Of a stretch of 43,081 nt of DNA, positions 16,801 through 24,015 are shown one piece after another. The stretch is from Bacteroidota bacterium (GTDB lineage: Bacteria; Bacteroidota; Bacteroidia; Bacteroidales; JABHKC01): the NCBI GenBank assembly GCA_018692315.1, contig JABHKC010000133.1:1-43081 (forward strand), given 5' to 3'. The notes beneath the pieces are model-generated. The model was not told where the DNA came from, did not search any database, and saw nothing but the letters and a program-made list of their open reading frames with translations. Made by a program: the position numbers and the translations under genes. Position 1 is the first letter of the stretch, and each line of letters begins with the position of its first letter.

Positions 16801-17479
16801 TGGATTATTCCCCGCAAATTCTTCCGGCAATAATATTGAAGTTTATGAAAATGAAAACGTTAGAAAAACGATAGCTAATTTTGCTTTTCTCAGAAATCAG
16901 GAATTAAAAAGCGACGGACAACCAAATTTGTGTCTGTCAGATTTTATTTCACCATCAGGAGAAAATCAAGATTATATTGGCTTTTTTGCTCTAACAACCG
17001 GAATTGGCATTGAAAAATGGATAAAACATTTCGAGGGTGAAGGAGATGATTACAATGTTTTAATGCTGAAAATACTTGCTGACCGTTTGGCAGAAGCTTT
17101 CGCTGAATTTCTGCACGAAAAAGTGAGGAAGGAATTTTGGGGATACTCGAAAAACGAAAACTTCGAAATGGAAGATTTGCAAAGAGAAAAATATCAAGGA
17201 ATAAGGCCTGCACCGGGCTATCCTGCCTGTCCTTCGCATTTCGATAAAAAAACAATATTTGAGATTCTTGATATTGAAGAAAAAATTGGGATGAAGCTTA
17301 CAGAAAATTTCGCCATGTATCCGGCAGCTTCGGTTTGCGGATTTTATTTTGCACATCCAGATGCAAAGTATTTTAATGTTGGCAAAATCTCGAAAGACCA
17401 ATTAAATAATTTTGCTCTGACAAATAAAATTGAAGTTGAGGAAGCTGAAAAAATCCTTAGGACGAATTTGAATTATTAG
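13808..17479 (+). CDS. metH: Cobalamin-dependent methionine synthase MetH
   Basis: The 1223-aa protein has all four MetH modules. The homocysteine-binding domain starts LDGAMGTMIQ and ends with the zinc-ligand motif GGCCGT at about residue 306. The pterin-binding domain begins at FVNIGERTNVSGSRKF, about 352. The cobalamin domain has DVHDIG at 756-761, with H758 as the lower axial ligand. The activation domain has RPAPGYPACP at about 1132. It transfers a methyl group from methyltetrahydrofolate to homocysteine via B12. Length equals full-length MetH. It is divergent from the cas operon and monocistronic as far as can be seen. An inverted repeat follows the stop. Confidence 0.98.
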   Translation: MTIVNSIYNALKKRILVLDGAMGTMIQNCNLTEKDYRGNRFANYEIDLKGNNDLLSITQTDIIAEIHDKYLAAGADIISTNTFNANRISMADYKMENFVYEMNFESAKIAKKAAIKYSKIDKNKPRFVAGSIGPTNRTCSISPDINNPSFRAVNFDEMAISYTEQVNGLIDGGADILLLETIFDTLNAKAALFAINNISEERDIKIPVMVSGTVVDASGRTLSGQTVEAFVDSISYPHLLSIGLNCSLGAKDLAPHLEEISKKSNCYISVHPNAGLPNQFGEYDETAKEMAILMKEFVGNKFVNLIGGCCGTSPEHVLEFVKLAENAEIRTAPSLKKELKLSGLESLTVSAASNFVNIGERTNVSGSRKFARLIREKKYEEALEIAKNQVEGGAQIIDVNLDDAMLDTKAEMANFLNLIASEPEIAKLPIMIDSSKWEVIEAGLKCCQGKAVVNSISLKEGEKDFISKAKKVKAFGAAVVVMAFDENGQATSFDRKIEICERAYKILTEKVKFYPQDIIFDPNILTIATALEEHNNYAIDFIDATRWIKNNLPYAKVSGGISNLSFSFRGNNTIREAMHSVFLYHAIKAGLDMGIVNAGMLQIYDEIPKDLLALVQDLIFNKRNDATERLLAFAENVTETKEKQNLIEEWRQLKIAEKLSFSLVKGIDKYIEEDIDEALKTYENAVTIIENPLMAGMNKVGDLFGSGKMFLPQVVKSARVMKKAVSKLQPYLEAEKQGNETITHAEKILLATVKGDVHDIGKNIVGVVLGCNNYEVIDIGVMVSAEKILQTAREKNVDIIGLSGLITPSLEEMVHVAKEMQKQGMKIPLLIGGATTSEIHTAVKICQNYDAAVIHVRDASKAVGVVANLLSVSQKEKFLSSVDKKYKELKDNHLRKISSKKYISISEANKNGLKLEFKNNIKKPIVLGTKVIKSYSIEEISKYIDWTYFFHAWKITGKYPAIFNDSEKGEEAKKLFDDAQAFIAEIISKKMLEARAVVGLFPANSSGNNIEVYENENVRKTIANFAFLRNQELKSDGQPNLCLSDFISPSGENQDYIGFFALTTGIGIEKWIKHFEGEGDDYNVLMLKILADRLAEAFAEFLHEKVRKEFWGYSKNENFEMEDLQREKYQGIRPAPGYPACPSHFDKKTIFEILDIEEKIGMKLTENFAMYPAASVCGFYFAHPDAKYFNVGKISKDQLNNFALTNKIEVEEAEKILRTNLNY

Positions 17480-17487
17480 CTGGGCTT

Positions 17488-17532
17488 GTTGGCTGTTAGC
17501 AAAAAACTAAAGCAAATGGCTAAAAGCCAACA
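17488..17532. repeat. Inverted repeat / hairpin downstream of metH
   Basis: GTTGGCTGTTAGC (17488-17500) pairs with GCTAAAAGCCAAC (about 17519-17531) with a single mismatch and an 18-nt A-rich loop. It lies between two convergent genes (metH and the 17539-18804 gene), so it may act as a terminator in either direction, though no clear T-run follows. The GTTGGC..GCCAAC theme recurs at 23970-23997. Confidence 0.5.
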
Positions 17533-17538
17533 CCTAAT

Positions 17539-18804
17539 CTACGTTTTCAACTTCTTTTTCTTAGCTGCCGGAAATAATATATTGTTTAAAATCAATCGAT
17601 ATCCCGGCGAGTTTGGGTGCAAATTTAATTCTGTGGGCGGGTCTCCAACTCTATGACGATAATCTTCAGGATCGTGGCCGGCATAAAATGTCCATGTGCC
17701 TTTACCAAATTCTCCATGAATATATTTTGCTTCGTTTGCCGATTTATTTTCGCCCATTACCAAAACGTTTGATTTAATATATTCTTTATGAAAAGATGTG
17801 GTTTGTCCCATAAAACCTTTTATCAGACTGGTGTGATTTTGGCATAGCATTGTTGGAATCGGGTCCCATTTTGCTGAGAAATCGAACAGCGAAAAATAAT
17901 CATTATTCTGGCTAACTTTTCTTTTTTCGGTGGCATCGATACTCGAAAACTCGTACCTGTAAGGGTCTCTGACTAATTTAAAATTTTTAAATGCAAAACA
18001 ATTATCGTAATTTAATTTTGTTTGAGCATCGGGATCGGCAGCATCACCATCAAACATTTTTCCACAAATGTCAACATTGGCTGCTGCGAGAGAAATGTCG
18101 TAAGAGTCGGTAGCAGAGCACATTGCAAACAAAAAGCCTCCTCCAAAAACGTATTCGCGGATTACTTTCGCAACGGCAAGTTTCAAATCGGAAACTTTTG
18201 AAAAACCTAATTTTGCAGCCATTTCTTCGTTTCGTCTCACTTCTTCCTGATACCAAGCCATATGATGAAATGAGGCGTAAAATTTTCCGTATTGTCCGGT
18301 AAAATCTTCATGGTGTAGATGCAGCCAATCGTATCCTTCAAGCCCCTGCACAATCATTTCTTCATCGTACAAAATGTCATAAGGGATTTCGGCATAAGTC
18401 AGGGTGAGTGTTACGGCATCGTCCCACGGTTGTTTGCCTTTCGGCGAATATACGGCGATTGTTGGAGCATTTTCTAATTTTACAACATCCATATTTATTT
18501 CGGCTTGCGAAATTTCGCTCAAAATTGCACTCGCCTGAACATCAGCAATAACTTTAAAACTTACACCACGAATTATACATTCAGTTTCAATATCTTTATA
18601 ATATGGTATCATAAAACTACCCCCTTTATAATTTAGCAACCACTGAACTTCAATTTTGTTTTGTAAAGTCATATATGCAATTCCATATGCTTTAAGGTGG
18701 TTTTTTTGTGTGTCGTCCATTGGGATGAGGAGGTAGGCTGCGTTTGCAATGTTTGCTATTAGCACAAAAACTAATATTATGATTGTTTTGGAAATGAGTT
18801 TCAT
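17539..18804 (-). CDS. Conserved secreted Bacteroidota protein (often mislabelled asparagine synthetase B)
   Basis: The 421-aa protein has a Sec signal peptide (hydrophobic residues about 6-22, cleavage likely after NANAA). The mature part begins YLLIPMDDTQKNHLKAYGIA. It contains a glycine-rich FGGGFLFAMCSATDSYD segment (about 218-234) and, near the end, FGKGTWTFYAGHDPEDYRH, both well conserved by my recollection of this family. Databases often call relatives asparagine synthetase B, but no N-terminal Cys glutaminase or ATP-PPase motif is present, so that label is unlikely to be functional. The fold may resemble glutamine-amidotransferase or ThuA-like domains; this is inference. It is convergent with metH. 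Confidence 0.75.
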   Translation of the reverse strand: MKLISKTIIILVFVLIANIANAAYLLIPMDDTQKNHLKAYGIAYMTLQNKIEVQWLLNYKGGSFMIPYYKDIETECIIRGVSFKVIADVQASAILSEISQAEINMDVVKLENAPTIAVYSPKGKQPWDDAVTLTLTYAEIPYDILYDEEMIVQGLEGYDWLHLHHEDFTGQYGKFYASFHHMAWYQEEVRRNEEMAAKLGFSKVSDLKLAVAKVIREYVFGGGFLFAMCSATDSYDISLAAANVDICGKMFDGDAADPDAQTKLNYDNCFAFKNFKLVRDPYRYEFSSIDATEKRKVSQNNDYFSLFDFSAKWDPIPTMLCQNHTSLIKGFMGQTTSFHKEYIKSNVLVMGENKSANEAKYIHGEFGKGTWTFYAGHDPEDYRHRVGDPPTELNLHPNSPGYRLILNNILFPAAKKKKLKT

Positions 18805-18852
18805 CTGTAAATATCTATTTGTTTAGTAAAATTGATTTAAGTAAGATAAAAA

Positions 18853-19233
18853 TTACAATTGGTTTTTTTTTGCAAATTTAATTGATTGATAAAAGTTTTC
18901 TAAAAGATGTGGTAATAGTTCATTTAAATTTATTTTCTGTGATACTACCCAATTTCGAATTTCCTTATCAATTGGAAATTCCTCCATTTTTATCCATTGA
19001 ATTTTGCTTGATTTTATATCTTCTTCTGTAATTTCAGGAATATCGCTACAATCAATATTTTCATCATCGTATGAAATTAGGTTTTCCGGAACTCGAATTT
19101 GGTGCTTATTAAGAAATCCAACTTCTTTTATAGGAATTTTTTCATTCCTGAAATCTATTTCCAATGGTGATACATCATTGTCATTTTCTAATAATTCAAT
19201 AGCATCTTTCCAGTATAGTTTTCTTTTTTTCAT
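18853..19233 (-). CDS. BrnA-like antitoxin
   Basis: The 126-aa acidic protein overlaps the BrnT toxin gene by 4 nt (ATGA type). SDIPEITEEDIKSSKIQW at about 62-79 resembles the acidic D-x-P-x-x-[TS]-x-E segment of BrnA antitoxins. The C-terminal PIDKEIRNWVVSQKINLNEL could be a ribbon-helix-helix DNA-binding region. It has an N-terminal extension (about residues 1-60) absent from short BrnA proteins. Position as second gene after the toxin matches brnTA order. The function is assigned mainly from context, so certainty is moderate. Confidence 0.65.
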   Translation of the reverse strand: MKKRKLYWKDAIELLENDNDVSPLEIDFRNEKIPIKEVGFLNKHQIRVPENLISYDDENIDCSDIPEITEEDIKSSKIQWIKMEEFPIDKEIRNWVVSQKINLNELLPHLLENFYQSIKFAKKNQL

Positions 19234-19505
19234 ATTTTTTCATTTTCATAAAAAGTTCGTTCTTTTTTCTTTGCATATCTTGCTGAAATAATGCGATATA
19301 TATTGTTTCGTATCGTATAAATTACAACAATTATTGTATCTGCAAATTTCCCAATTGATACCCAACGATTTTCTCCATAATCTTTTCTCAAATCGGGTGA
19401 AGATATTCTTTTTCTGTCAAAAAAGACATCTTTTGCATAACTGAAGTCAATTCCATGTTTTTCAATATTTGATTTGTTTTTATTCTTGTCCCATTCAAAT
19501 TCCAT
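19230..19505 (-). CDS. brnT: BrnT family ribonuclease toxin
   Basis: The 91-aa protein begins MEFEWDKNKNKSNIEKHGID, the classic BrnT start (x-x-x-W-D-x-x-K-x-x-x-N-x-x-K-H-G-[IV]). The C-terminus IYRIISARYAKKKERTFYE matches the conserved R-[IL]-I-S-A-R-x-A-x-x-x-E-x-x-x-Y-E segment. BrnT is a RelE-like ribonuclease toxin paired with BrnA, and the complex autoregulates its promoter. The gene comes first and overlaps the antitoxin by 4 nt. All hallmark residues are present. Confidence 0.92.
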   Translation of the reverse strand: MEFEWDKNKNKSNIEKHGIDFSYAKDVFFDRKRISSPDLRKDYGENRWVSIGKFADTIIVVIYTIRNNIYRIISARYAKKKERTFYENEKI

Positions 19506-19563
19506 TTATACTGCTTTTATAAGCTAATATTTTTTTGAAAGACTTCAATTGAATTATTATTTT

Positions 19564-20229
19564 TCATGTTCTAGCTCCAAAAATCAAACTCCCAACTCTA
19601 ATCATAGTGCTGCCTTCCTCAATTGCAATTCGATAGTCTCCGGACATACCCATCGATATTTCACAGAATTTTTCACTTTCGCTAAAATATTTATTCTTTA
19701 TTTTCTTAAAACTGTTTGCAAGATATTTAAATTCATTGCGAATTTGATCTTCTTCCTCAGTATAAGTTGCCATTCCCATCAATCCGACTATTTCAATGTT
19801 TTGAAATTTTGAAAATTCTTCTGAATCTAAAATAGCAATTAATTTGTTGTAATCTAAACCAAATTTTGTATCCTCTTCAGCAATATGTAGCTGAAACATA
19901 CACTTGATAATTCTGTTGTTTTTTTGTGCTTCTTTATTGATGGTACTCAGAAGTTTAAGGCTATCGACAGCATGAATCAGACCAACAAAGGGAGCAATAT
20001 ATTTCACTTTATTGGTTTGTAAATGACCAATCATATGCCATTCTATATCTTTTGGAAGTTCTTCATATTTTCTAACTAAATCTTGAATTTTATTCTCTCC
20101 AAAAATTTTCTGTCCGGCTTGATAGGCTTCCAAAATTATTTCGTTTGGTTTTGTTTTAGAAACAGCCACAAGTTTCACCGAATTCGGAATTGTTTCTGAA
20201 AAAAATCTAATATTTTGTTTTATGTTCAT
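19564..20229 (-). CDS. yggS: YggS/PLPBP family pyridoxal phosphate homeostasis protein
   Basis: The 221-aa protein has the PLP-binding lysine in VAVSKTKP (K25), the GENKIQD motif (about 44-50), WHMIGHLQTNKVK (about 63-75) and the C-terminal phosphate-binding segment STMIRVGSLIFGAR. It is a single-domain fold-type III alanine-racemase-like barrel that binds PLP without known catalysis and balances PLP and amino acid pools. Length is normal. A TAATTTTG box (20236-20243, minus strand) lies just 7 bp upstream of the ATG, which would give a nearly leaderless mRNA if used. Confidence 0.95.
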   Translation of the reverse strand: MNIKQNIRFFSETIPNSVKLVAVSKTKPNEIILEAYQAGQKIFGENKIQDLVRKYEELPKDIEWHMIGHLQTNKVKYIAPFVGLIHAVDSLKLLSTINKEAQKNNRIIKCMFQLHIAEEDTKFGLDYNKLIAILDSEEFSKFQNIEIVGLMGMATYTEEEDQIRNEFKYLANSFKKIKNKYFSESEKFCEISMGMSGDYRIAIEEGSTMIRVGSLIFGART

Positions 20230-20290
20230 TTATTTCAAAATTAAAAAAAGCTACGTTCATTTTTCGTTTAAAAAAATCAATAGATACACT

Positions 20291-21565
20291 TTATTCCGAA
20301 TAATAAATTATCATTTCTACTAAGACTTTTTTACAAACCGGGCAAAACTCTTTCACATTGTTCGATCTCATTTTGCAATCTGCTACCGGTCTGTATATTT
20401 TCTTTTTTACATAGCCAGCACCTTCAAATGCTCCTACTTTATTACGATACTTCCCATCGGTAGAAGTAGGAATGGGGGTATCGGAATCGACCATATTTTT
20501 CCATTTTTTTTCGAAATCAACTAAATTCGTAATATTTGGTTGATATGGCTCAACTGTCATATCGTACAGGTTTTCAGCTTTGTCGTAGCCATAGTCGTAT
20601 TCGTCTGCCAGTGCTGCAAAAGCATGACCAAATTCGTGTACAAAAACTTTTTCTGATTGCTCGTTATCGCTCGAACAAAGATTGTAATAATTGTAGATTC
20701 CGCCACCGCCGTATTTTTCTGTATTTACAAGTATATATATTTGATCGTAAGGCACGCAGGCTGCAATATCTCTTACAGAGCGTATGTCTTTTGTGGTAAG
20801 ATAACGTTCCGAATTGAAGGTATAAAAATGTGTGTTCAGGATAGTTTTTCTCCAAATATCCTTGCCAGGAATATCTGTTCCCGATTCTTCAGAAATGGCT
20901 TCAACCGTCCAATAGTTGAATCTACCTTTGTTTTCCTTAAAAGGAGAAACTGTAAAGAAAAAATTCACAAAACGCTCAGCGTCTTTTCGAAATTTTTTCA
21001 TTTCCGATTTTGTGTACCCTTCCGGAATTATCACTACATCGATATTTGTGGCAGGGTTTCCAGAGTCATGAATTTTCTTAGTTTTAAAATTTAGTGGGTT
21101 TTCTTCAACAATAAAATAATTGTCGGGATTAATATAATGTGAAAAAATTGAATTGAATTTCTGATTTTTAGAACGACTCTGAATTTCGAGCCTTACAGTA
21201 TTTTTTGGATATGGAAAAACTATTGATTCATAAAAACTTTTTCGCATCACTTTTGCTTCGGGTGTGTCTTGCCACTCTCGGAAGAGATTTGAATATCCAC
21301 GCGAAAAAATCAGCTCATTGCTTGTCGAATCGTAAACCAAATAGCGATAATCGCCATAATCGAAAGCATCTAAAAGATTTTTTTGCGAGCCTCCCCAATA
21401 TGGCTCACTTTTTATTTGTTCAAAAAATATCAAGGCATTGTGAGCATTTCCTGATTGTGAATAATCTACTCTCATGGTTTTCGGCAGAAAATAATCGTCG
21501 AACTTCACTTGAGCATTTACAAAAACAAAACTTCCGACAAACAAAAAAACTAATAAATGCCTCAT
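20291..21565 (-). CDS. Secreted M64 family (IgA peptidase-like) metallopeptidase
   Basis: From the ATG at 21565 the protein is 424 aa and begins MRHLLVFLFVGSFVFVNAQ, a clear signal peptide. A longer in-frame start at 21637 would bury this signal and is rejected. The zinc-binding motif HEFGHAFAALADEYD (HExxH plus a downstream acidic residue) lies in the C-terminal half, preceded by NIDVVIIPEGYTKSEM, typical of M64 catalytic domains. The C-terminus has a Cys cluster (CKMRS...CPVCKK) that may form disulfides or bind metal. No T9SS sorting domain is visible. It probably acts in the periplasm or outside the cell. Confidence 0.88.
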   Translation of the reverse strand: MRHLLVFLFVGSFVFVNAQVKFDDYFLPKTMRVDYSQSGNAHNALIFFEQIKSEPYWGGSQKNLLDAFDYGDYRYLVYDSTSNELIFSRGYSNLFREWQDTPEAKVMRKSFYESIVFPYPKNTVRLEIQSRSKNQKFNSIFSHYINPDNYFIVEENPLNFKTKKIHDSGNPATNIDVVIIPEGYTKSEMKKFRKDAERFVNFFFTVSPFKENKGRFNYWTVEAISEESGTDIPGKDIWRKTILNTHFYTFNSERYLTTKDIRSVRDIAACVPYDQIYILVNTEKYGGGGIYNYYNLCSSDNEQSEKVFVHEFGHAFAALADEYDYGYDKAENLYDMTVEPYQPNITNLVDFEKKWKNMVDSDTPIPTSTDGKYRNKVGAFEGAGYVKKKIYRPVADCKMRSNNVKEFCPVCKKVLVEMIIYYSE

Positions 21566-21642
21566 AATAAATATATTATATAGTAAACAAAAAATTTGAT
21601 AACAATTACAAAGTAAAGAAATTTTGTAATAGAACACTGAAA

Positions 21643-21663
21643 GTTAGAAATTGGAAATTAGAA
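21643..21663. repeat. 7-nt periodic island
   Basis: GTTAGAA, ATTGGAA and ATTAGAA follow each other as consecutive degenerate 7-mers in the gap upstream of the M64 gene. The same 7-nt period occurs at 25504-25538 and around 34526-34546. Confidence 0.4.
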
Positions 21664-21723
21664 AAAAAATGAATTAGAGATTTACGCAATTGAATAATTT
21701 ATTTTAATGAGAACTCGTATTTT

Positions 21724-22860
21724 TTAACTAATAAAGCTCCAGTAATTTTCATTATTTATTACTTGAAATTCAGTTCCAGAATAATGTTCTAAAAATTCTT
21801 TCGACGGTTTTACCGTTTTTTTAGGATTGAATTTGAATTCAAAAGCAAAGAGTTTTCCGTCTTTTTCTTCAATATAATCAATCTTCTTTTTGTCATAAGT
21901 ACGCCAAAAATAAGTATTTACAAATCTTCGATTATTATTGTTTGCTTTTTTACGTTCAAGAATGCAGAAATTTTCCCACAATCCACCAACATCATTTCTT
22001 AAACTAATTGGGTTATAGTTTTGTATTAGTGCATTTCTTATTCCCAAATCATAAAAATATATTTTTTGGCTTTTTCTTATTTCTTTTCTTAAATTACGAC
22101 TATATGAAAATAATCTAAAAAGAACAAATGCTTTTTCAAGTATCTCGATATAACGTTTTATTGTATGTGCATTTTCTCCAAGTAAAGTAGCTAATTCATT
22201 GTATGACAATTCATGACCTATTTGAAATGCAATAGTTTTCAGCAAATTCATCAACAAATCGGAACGTTTCAGTTTTTCAAATAAAAGCACATCTTTATAC
22301 AAATAATTACTGGCAATATTATTTATCTCTTCCTTTGCTTCATCTATGGGTTTGTCGAAAACTTCGGGATACAAACCCAAACGGAGTATATTTTCCAATT
22401 TCGAATGAGTTTCAATAAAATCATATTTTTGCTGAAGTTCTATCATCGAAAATGGAAACAATAAAAATTGTCTTGACCTTCCGGTTAAGGGTTCAGAAAT
22501 CTTATTACTCAAATCAAAACTTGACGAACCAGTTGCAATTATTTGCAAATTTGGAAATGTATCTGTGATTATTTTTAAAATTAGTCCAATATTATTAATA
22601 TATTGAGCTTCGTCTAAAACAATAAGTTGATATCCGCCTAAAAAATTCAATAACAGTTCGCTATTTGTAGTTTCTAATGCGATTTTATTTTGCAATAATT
22701 CGCAATTTATGTATTTTGATTTAGTATATTTCGAAAGAATTTGTTTCGATAATGTTGTTTTTCCAACTCTTCGCGCCCCATAAATTATCATTACCTTTCC
22801 TTTGAATAAATTATTCTCAATTTTTTCTTGAATTATTCTATCAATTTGCATATTTATCAT
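21724..22860 (-). CDS. AAA ATPase with DUF4143-type C-terminal domain
   Basis: The 378-aa protein has Walker A in YGARRVGKTTL (about 28-38), Walker B LIVLDEAQYI (about 79-88), sensor motif IATGSSSFDL (about 107-116) and the LTGRSRQFLLFPFS element typical of this family. After a winged-helix-like segment (SYNELATLLGENAHTIKRYIEIL), the C-terminal domain contains GGLWENFCILE and a nuclease-like LFAFEFKFNPKK, characteristic of DUF4143. Family members are common, often in accessory regions, and their function is unknown. An alternative Met is at residue 4. Upstream DNA holds several ATGAAG/CTTCAT sites that could be regulatory. Confidence 0.9.
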   Translation of the reverse strand: MINMQIDRIIQEKIENNLFKGKVMIIYGARRVGKTTLSKQILSKYTKSKYINCELLQNKIALETTNSELLLNFLGGYQLIVLDEAQYINNIGLILKIITDTFPNLQIIATGSSSFDLSNKISEPLTGRSRQFLLFPFSMIELQQKYDFIETHSKLENILRLGLYPEVFDKPIDEAKEEINNIASNYLYKDVLLFEKLKRSDLLMNLLKTIAFQIGHELSYNELATLLGENAHTIKRYIEILEKAFVLFRLFSYSRNLRKEIRKSQKIYFYDLGIRNALIQNYNPISLRNDVGGLWENFCILERKKANNNNRRFVNTYFWRTYDKKKIDYIEEKDGKLFAFEFKFNPKKTVKPSKEFLEHYSGTEFQVINNENYWSFIS

Positions 22861-23289
22861 TTTTAATATATTACAAAACTATTAAAAATATGAAACAAAC
22901 TTCATAAATTCTTATAAATATATGAAGTTAAGTTCACAAATTTCAATGAATTTATGAAGTTAAATAAATATACAATCCACTTCATGACTTAATTTAGGAG
23001 AGAGCTATTATTAATTATTGGCTTATTAAAAAAAGTCAATAATTGCGATACGCTTGTGTTTAAGGCATTCGTTTGCAAAAGTAAACTTCTTAATTTTAAA
23101 CGATTCACAAACCATTTTATCGATGTATTTTTATAAGCTGCTTCAAAATAATGAGTTTGCTAAGAAATACTAATTATTCGGATTTGTAAAATGGAATAAA
23201 ATATTTTATCAAATAATTCGTAATTATTATTTCATTTCGATTATATATTTTTGAGCAATTATTGAATAGTTTGATTTTAGGAGAATTTG
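22861..23289. promoter_or_regulatory. Intergenic region with repeated CTTCAT/ATGAAG sites
   Basis: This 429-bp gap separates the divergent ATPase and ABC genes. AACTTCATAAATTC (about 22898-22911) and its complement GAATTTATGAAGTT (22948-22961) form a perfect 14-bp inverted repeat. Further ATGAAG (about 22922) and CTTCAT (about 22980) copies lie close by. This looks like an operator cluster for the ATPase gene. Near the right end, TATTTTTG (23246-23253, plus strand) is a -7-like box, and AGGAGA at about 23279 is a good ribosome binding site for the ABC gene. No coding potential seen. Confidence 0.4.
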
Positions 23290-23943
23290 ATGATAGAAAT
23301 AAAAAATATAACCAAATCGTTTGGCGACTTAATGGTTCTGAAAGGAGTAAATTTTCATATAAATAAAGGCGAAATTGTGTCGATAGTTGGTGCAAGTGGA
23401 GCCGGAAAAACTACTTTATTGCAAATAATAGGAACCCTTTTAGAAGCTGATGGAGGAACTTTAAGAATCAACGATATTGAGATTAATAATCTAAAAAACA
23501 AACAGTTAGCAAGATTCCGTAATCAAAATATTGGTTTTGTTTTTCAGTTTCATAATTTGCTGCCTGAATTTACTGCCATCGAGAATGTCTGTATTCCTGC
23601 CTTCATTGCAAAAGAGTCTGAGAAACAAGCAATTGCACGAGCCGAAAAAGTTATAGGTTTTCTTAAAATGACTGAACGTAAAAACCATAAGCCGGCAGAA
23701 CTTTCCGGTGGCGAACAGCAAAGAGTTGCAGTGGCAAGAGCGTTAATAAATAATCCTCAAATAATTCTTGCCGACGAACCTTCAGGAAATTTAGACACGA
23801 AAAATAAAGAAGAATTGCACAAATTATTTTTCGATTTAAGGAAAAAATTTAACCAAACTATTGTTATAGTTACTCACGATAAGGAACTTGCTGCCATGTC
23901 TGATAGGATAATTCAAATTAGCGATGGAATTGTTAAAATTTAA
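23290..23943 (+). CDS. LolD-like ABC transporter ATP-binding protein
   Basis: The 217-aa ATPase (from the ATG at 23290; the frame also has a TTG just before, not used) begins [20 protein letters not shown]. It has Walker [10 protein letters not shown] (about 35-43), a Q-loop in [12 protein letters not shown], the ABC signature [15 protein letters not shown], Walker [12 protein letters not shown] and the H-loop in VTHD. Sequence style matches the LolD/MacB/FtsE group, which drives lipoprotein release or efflux with an FtsX-like permease. A strong AGGAGA ribosome binding site precedes it. No permease lies next to it; the following gene is a TolC-family protein. The partner permease must be elsewhere. 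Confidence 0.93.
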   Translation: MIEIKNITKSFGDLMVLKGVNFHINKGEIVSIVGASGAGKTTLLQIIGTLLEADGGTLRINDIEINNLKNKQLARFRNQNIGFVFQFHNLLPEFTAIENVCIPAFIAKESEKQAIARAEKVIGFLKMTERKNHKPAELSGGEQQRVAVARALINNPQIILADEPSGNLDTKNKEELHKLFFDLRKKFNQTIVIVTHDKELAAMSDRIIQISDGIVKI

Positions 23944-23969
23944 TATGTTGAAAGTTTATAAAGTTAAAT

Positions 23970-23997
23970 GTTGGCAGTGAGCTAAAAGTTAGCCAAC
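23970..23997. repeat. GTTGGC..GCCAAC hairpin between ABC and TolC genes
   Basis: GTTGGC (23970-23975) pairs with GCCAAC (23992-23997) around a 16-nt loop, in the short gap before the TolC-family gene. Sequence resembles the hairpin after metH (17488-17532), suggesting a dispersed family. Confidence 0.4.
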
Positions 23998-24015
23998 AAA
24001 ATAAATATTATAGAA

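Noticed and set aside
21566-21637. Longer N-terminus for the M64 peptidase
   Set aside because: It would place a clear signal peptide internally; the ATG at 21565 gives a normal secreted protein.
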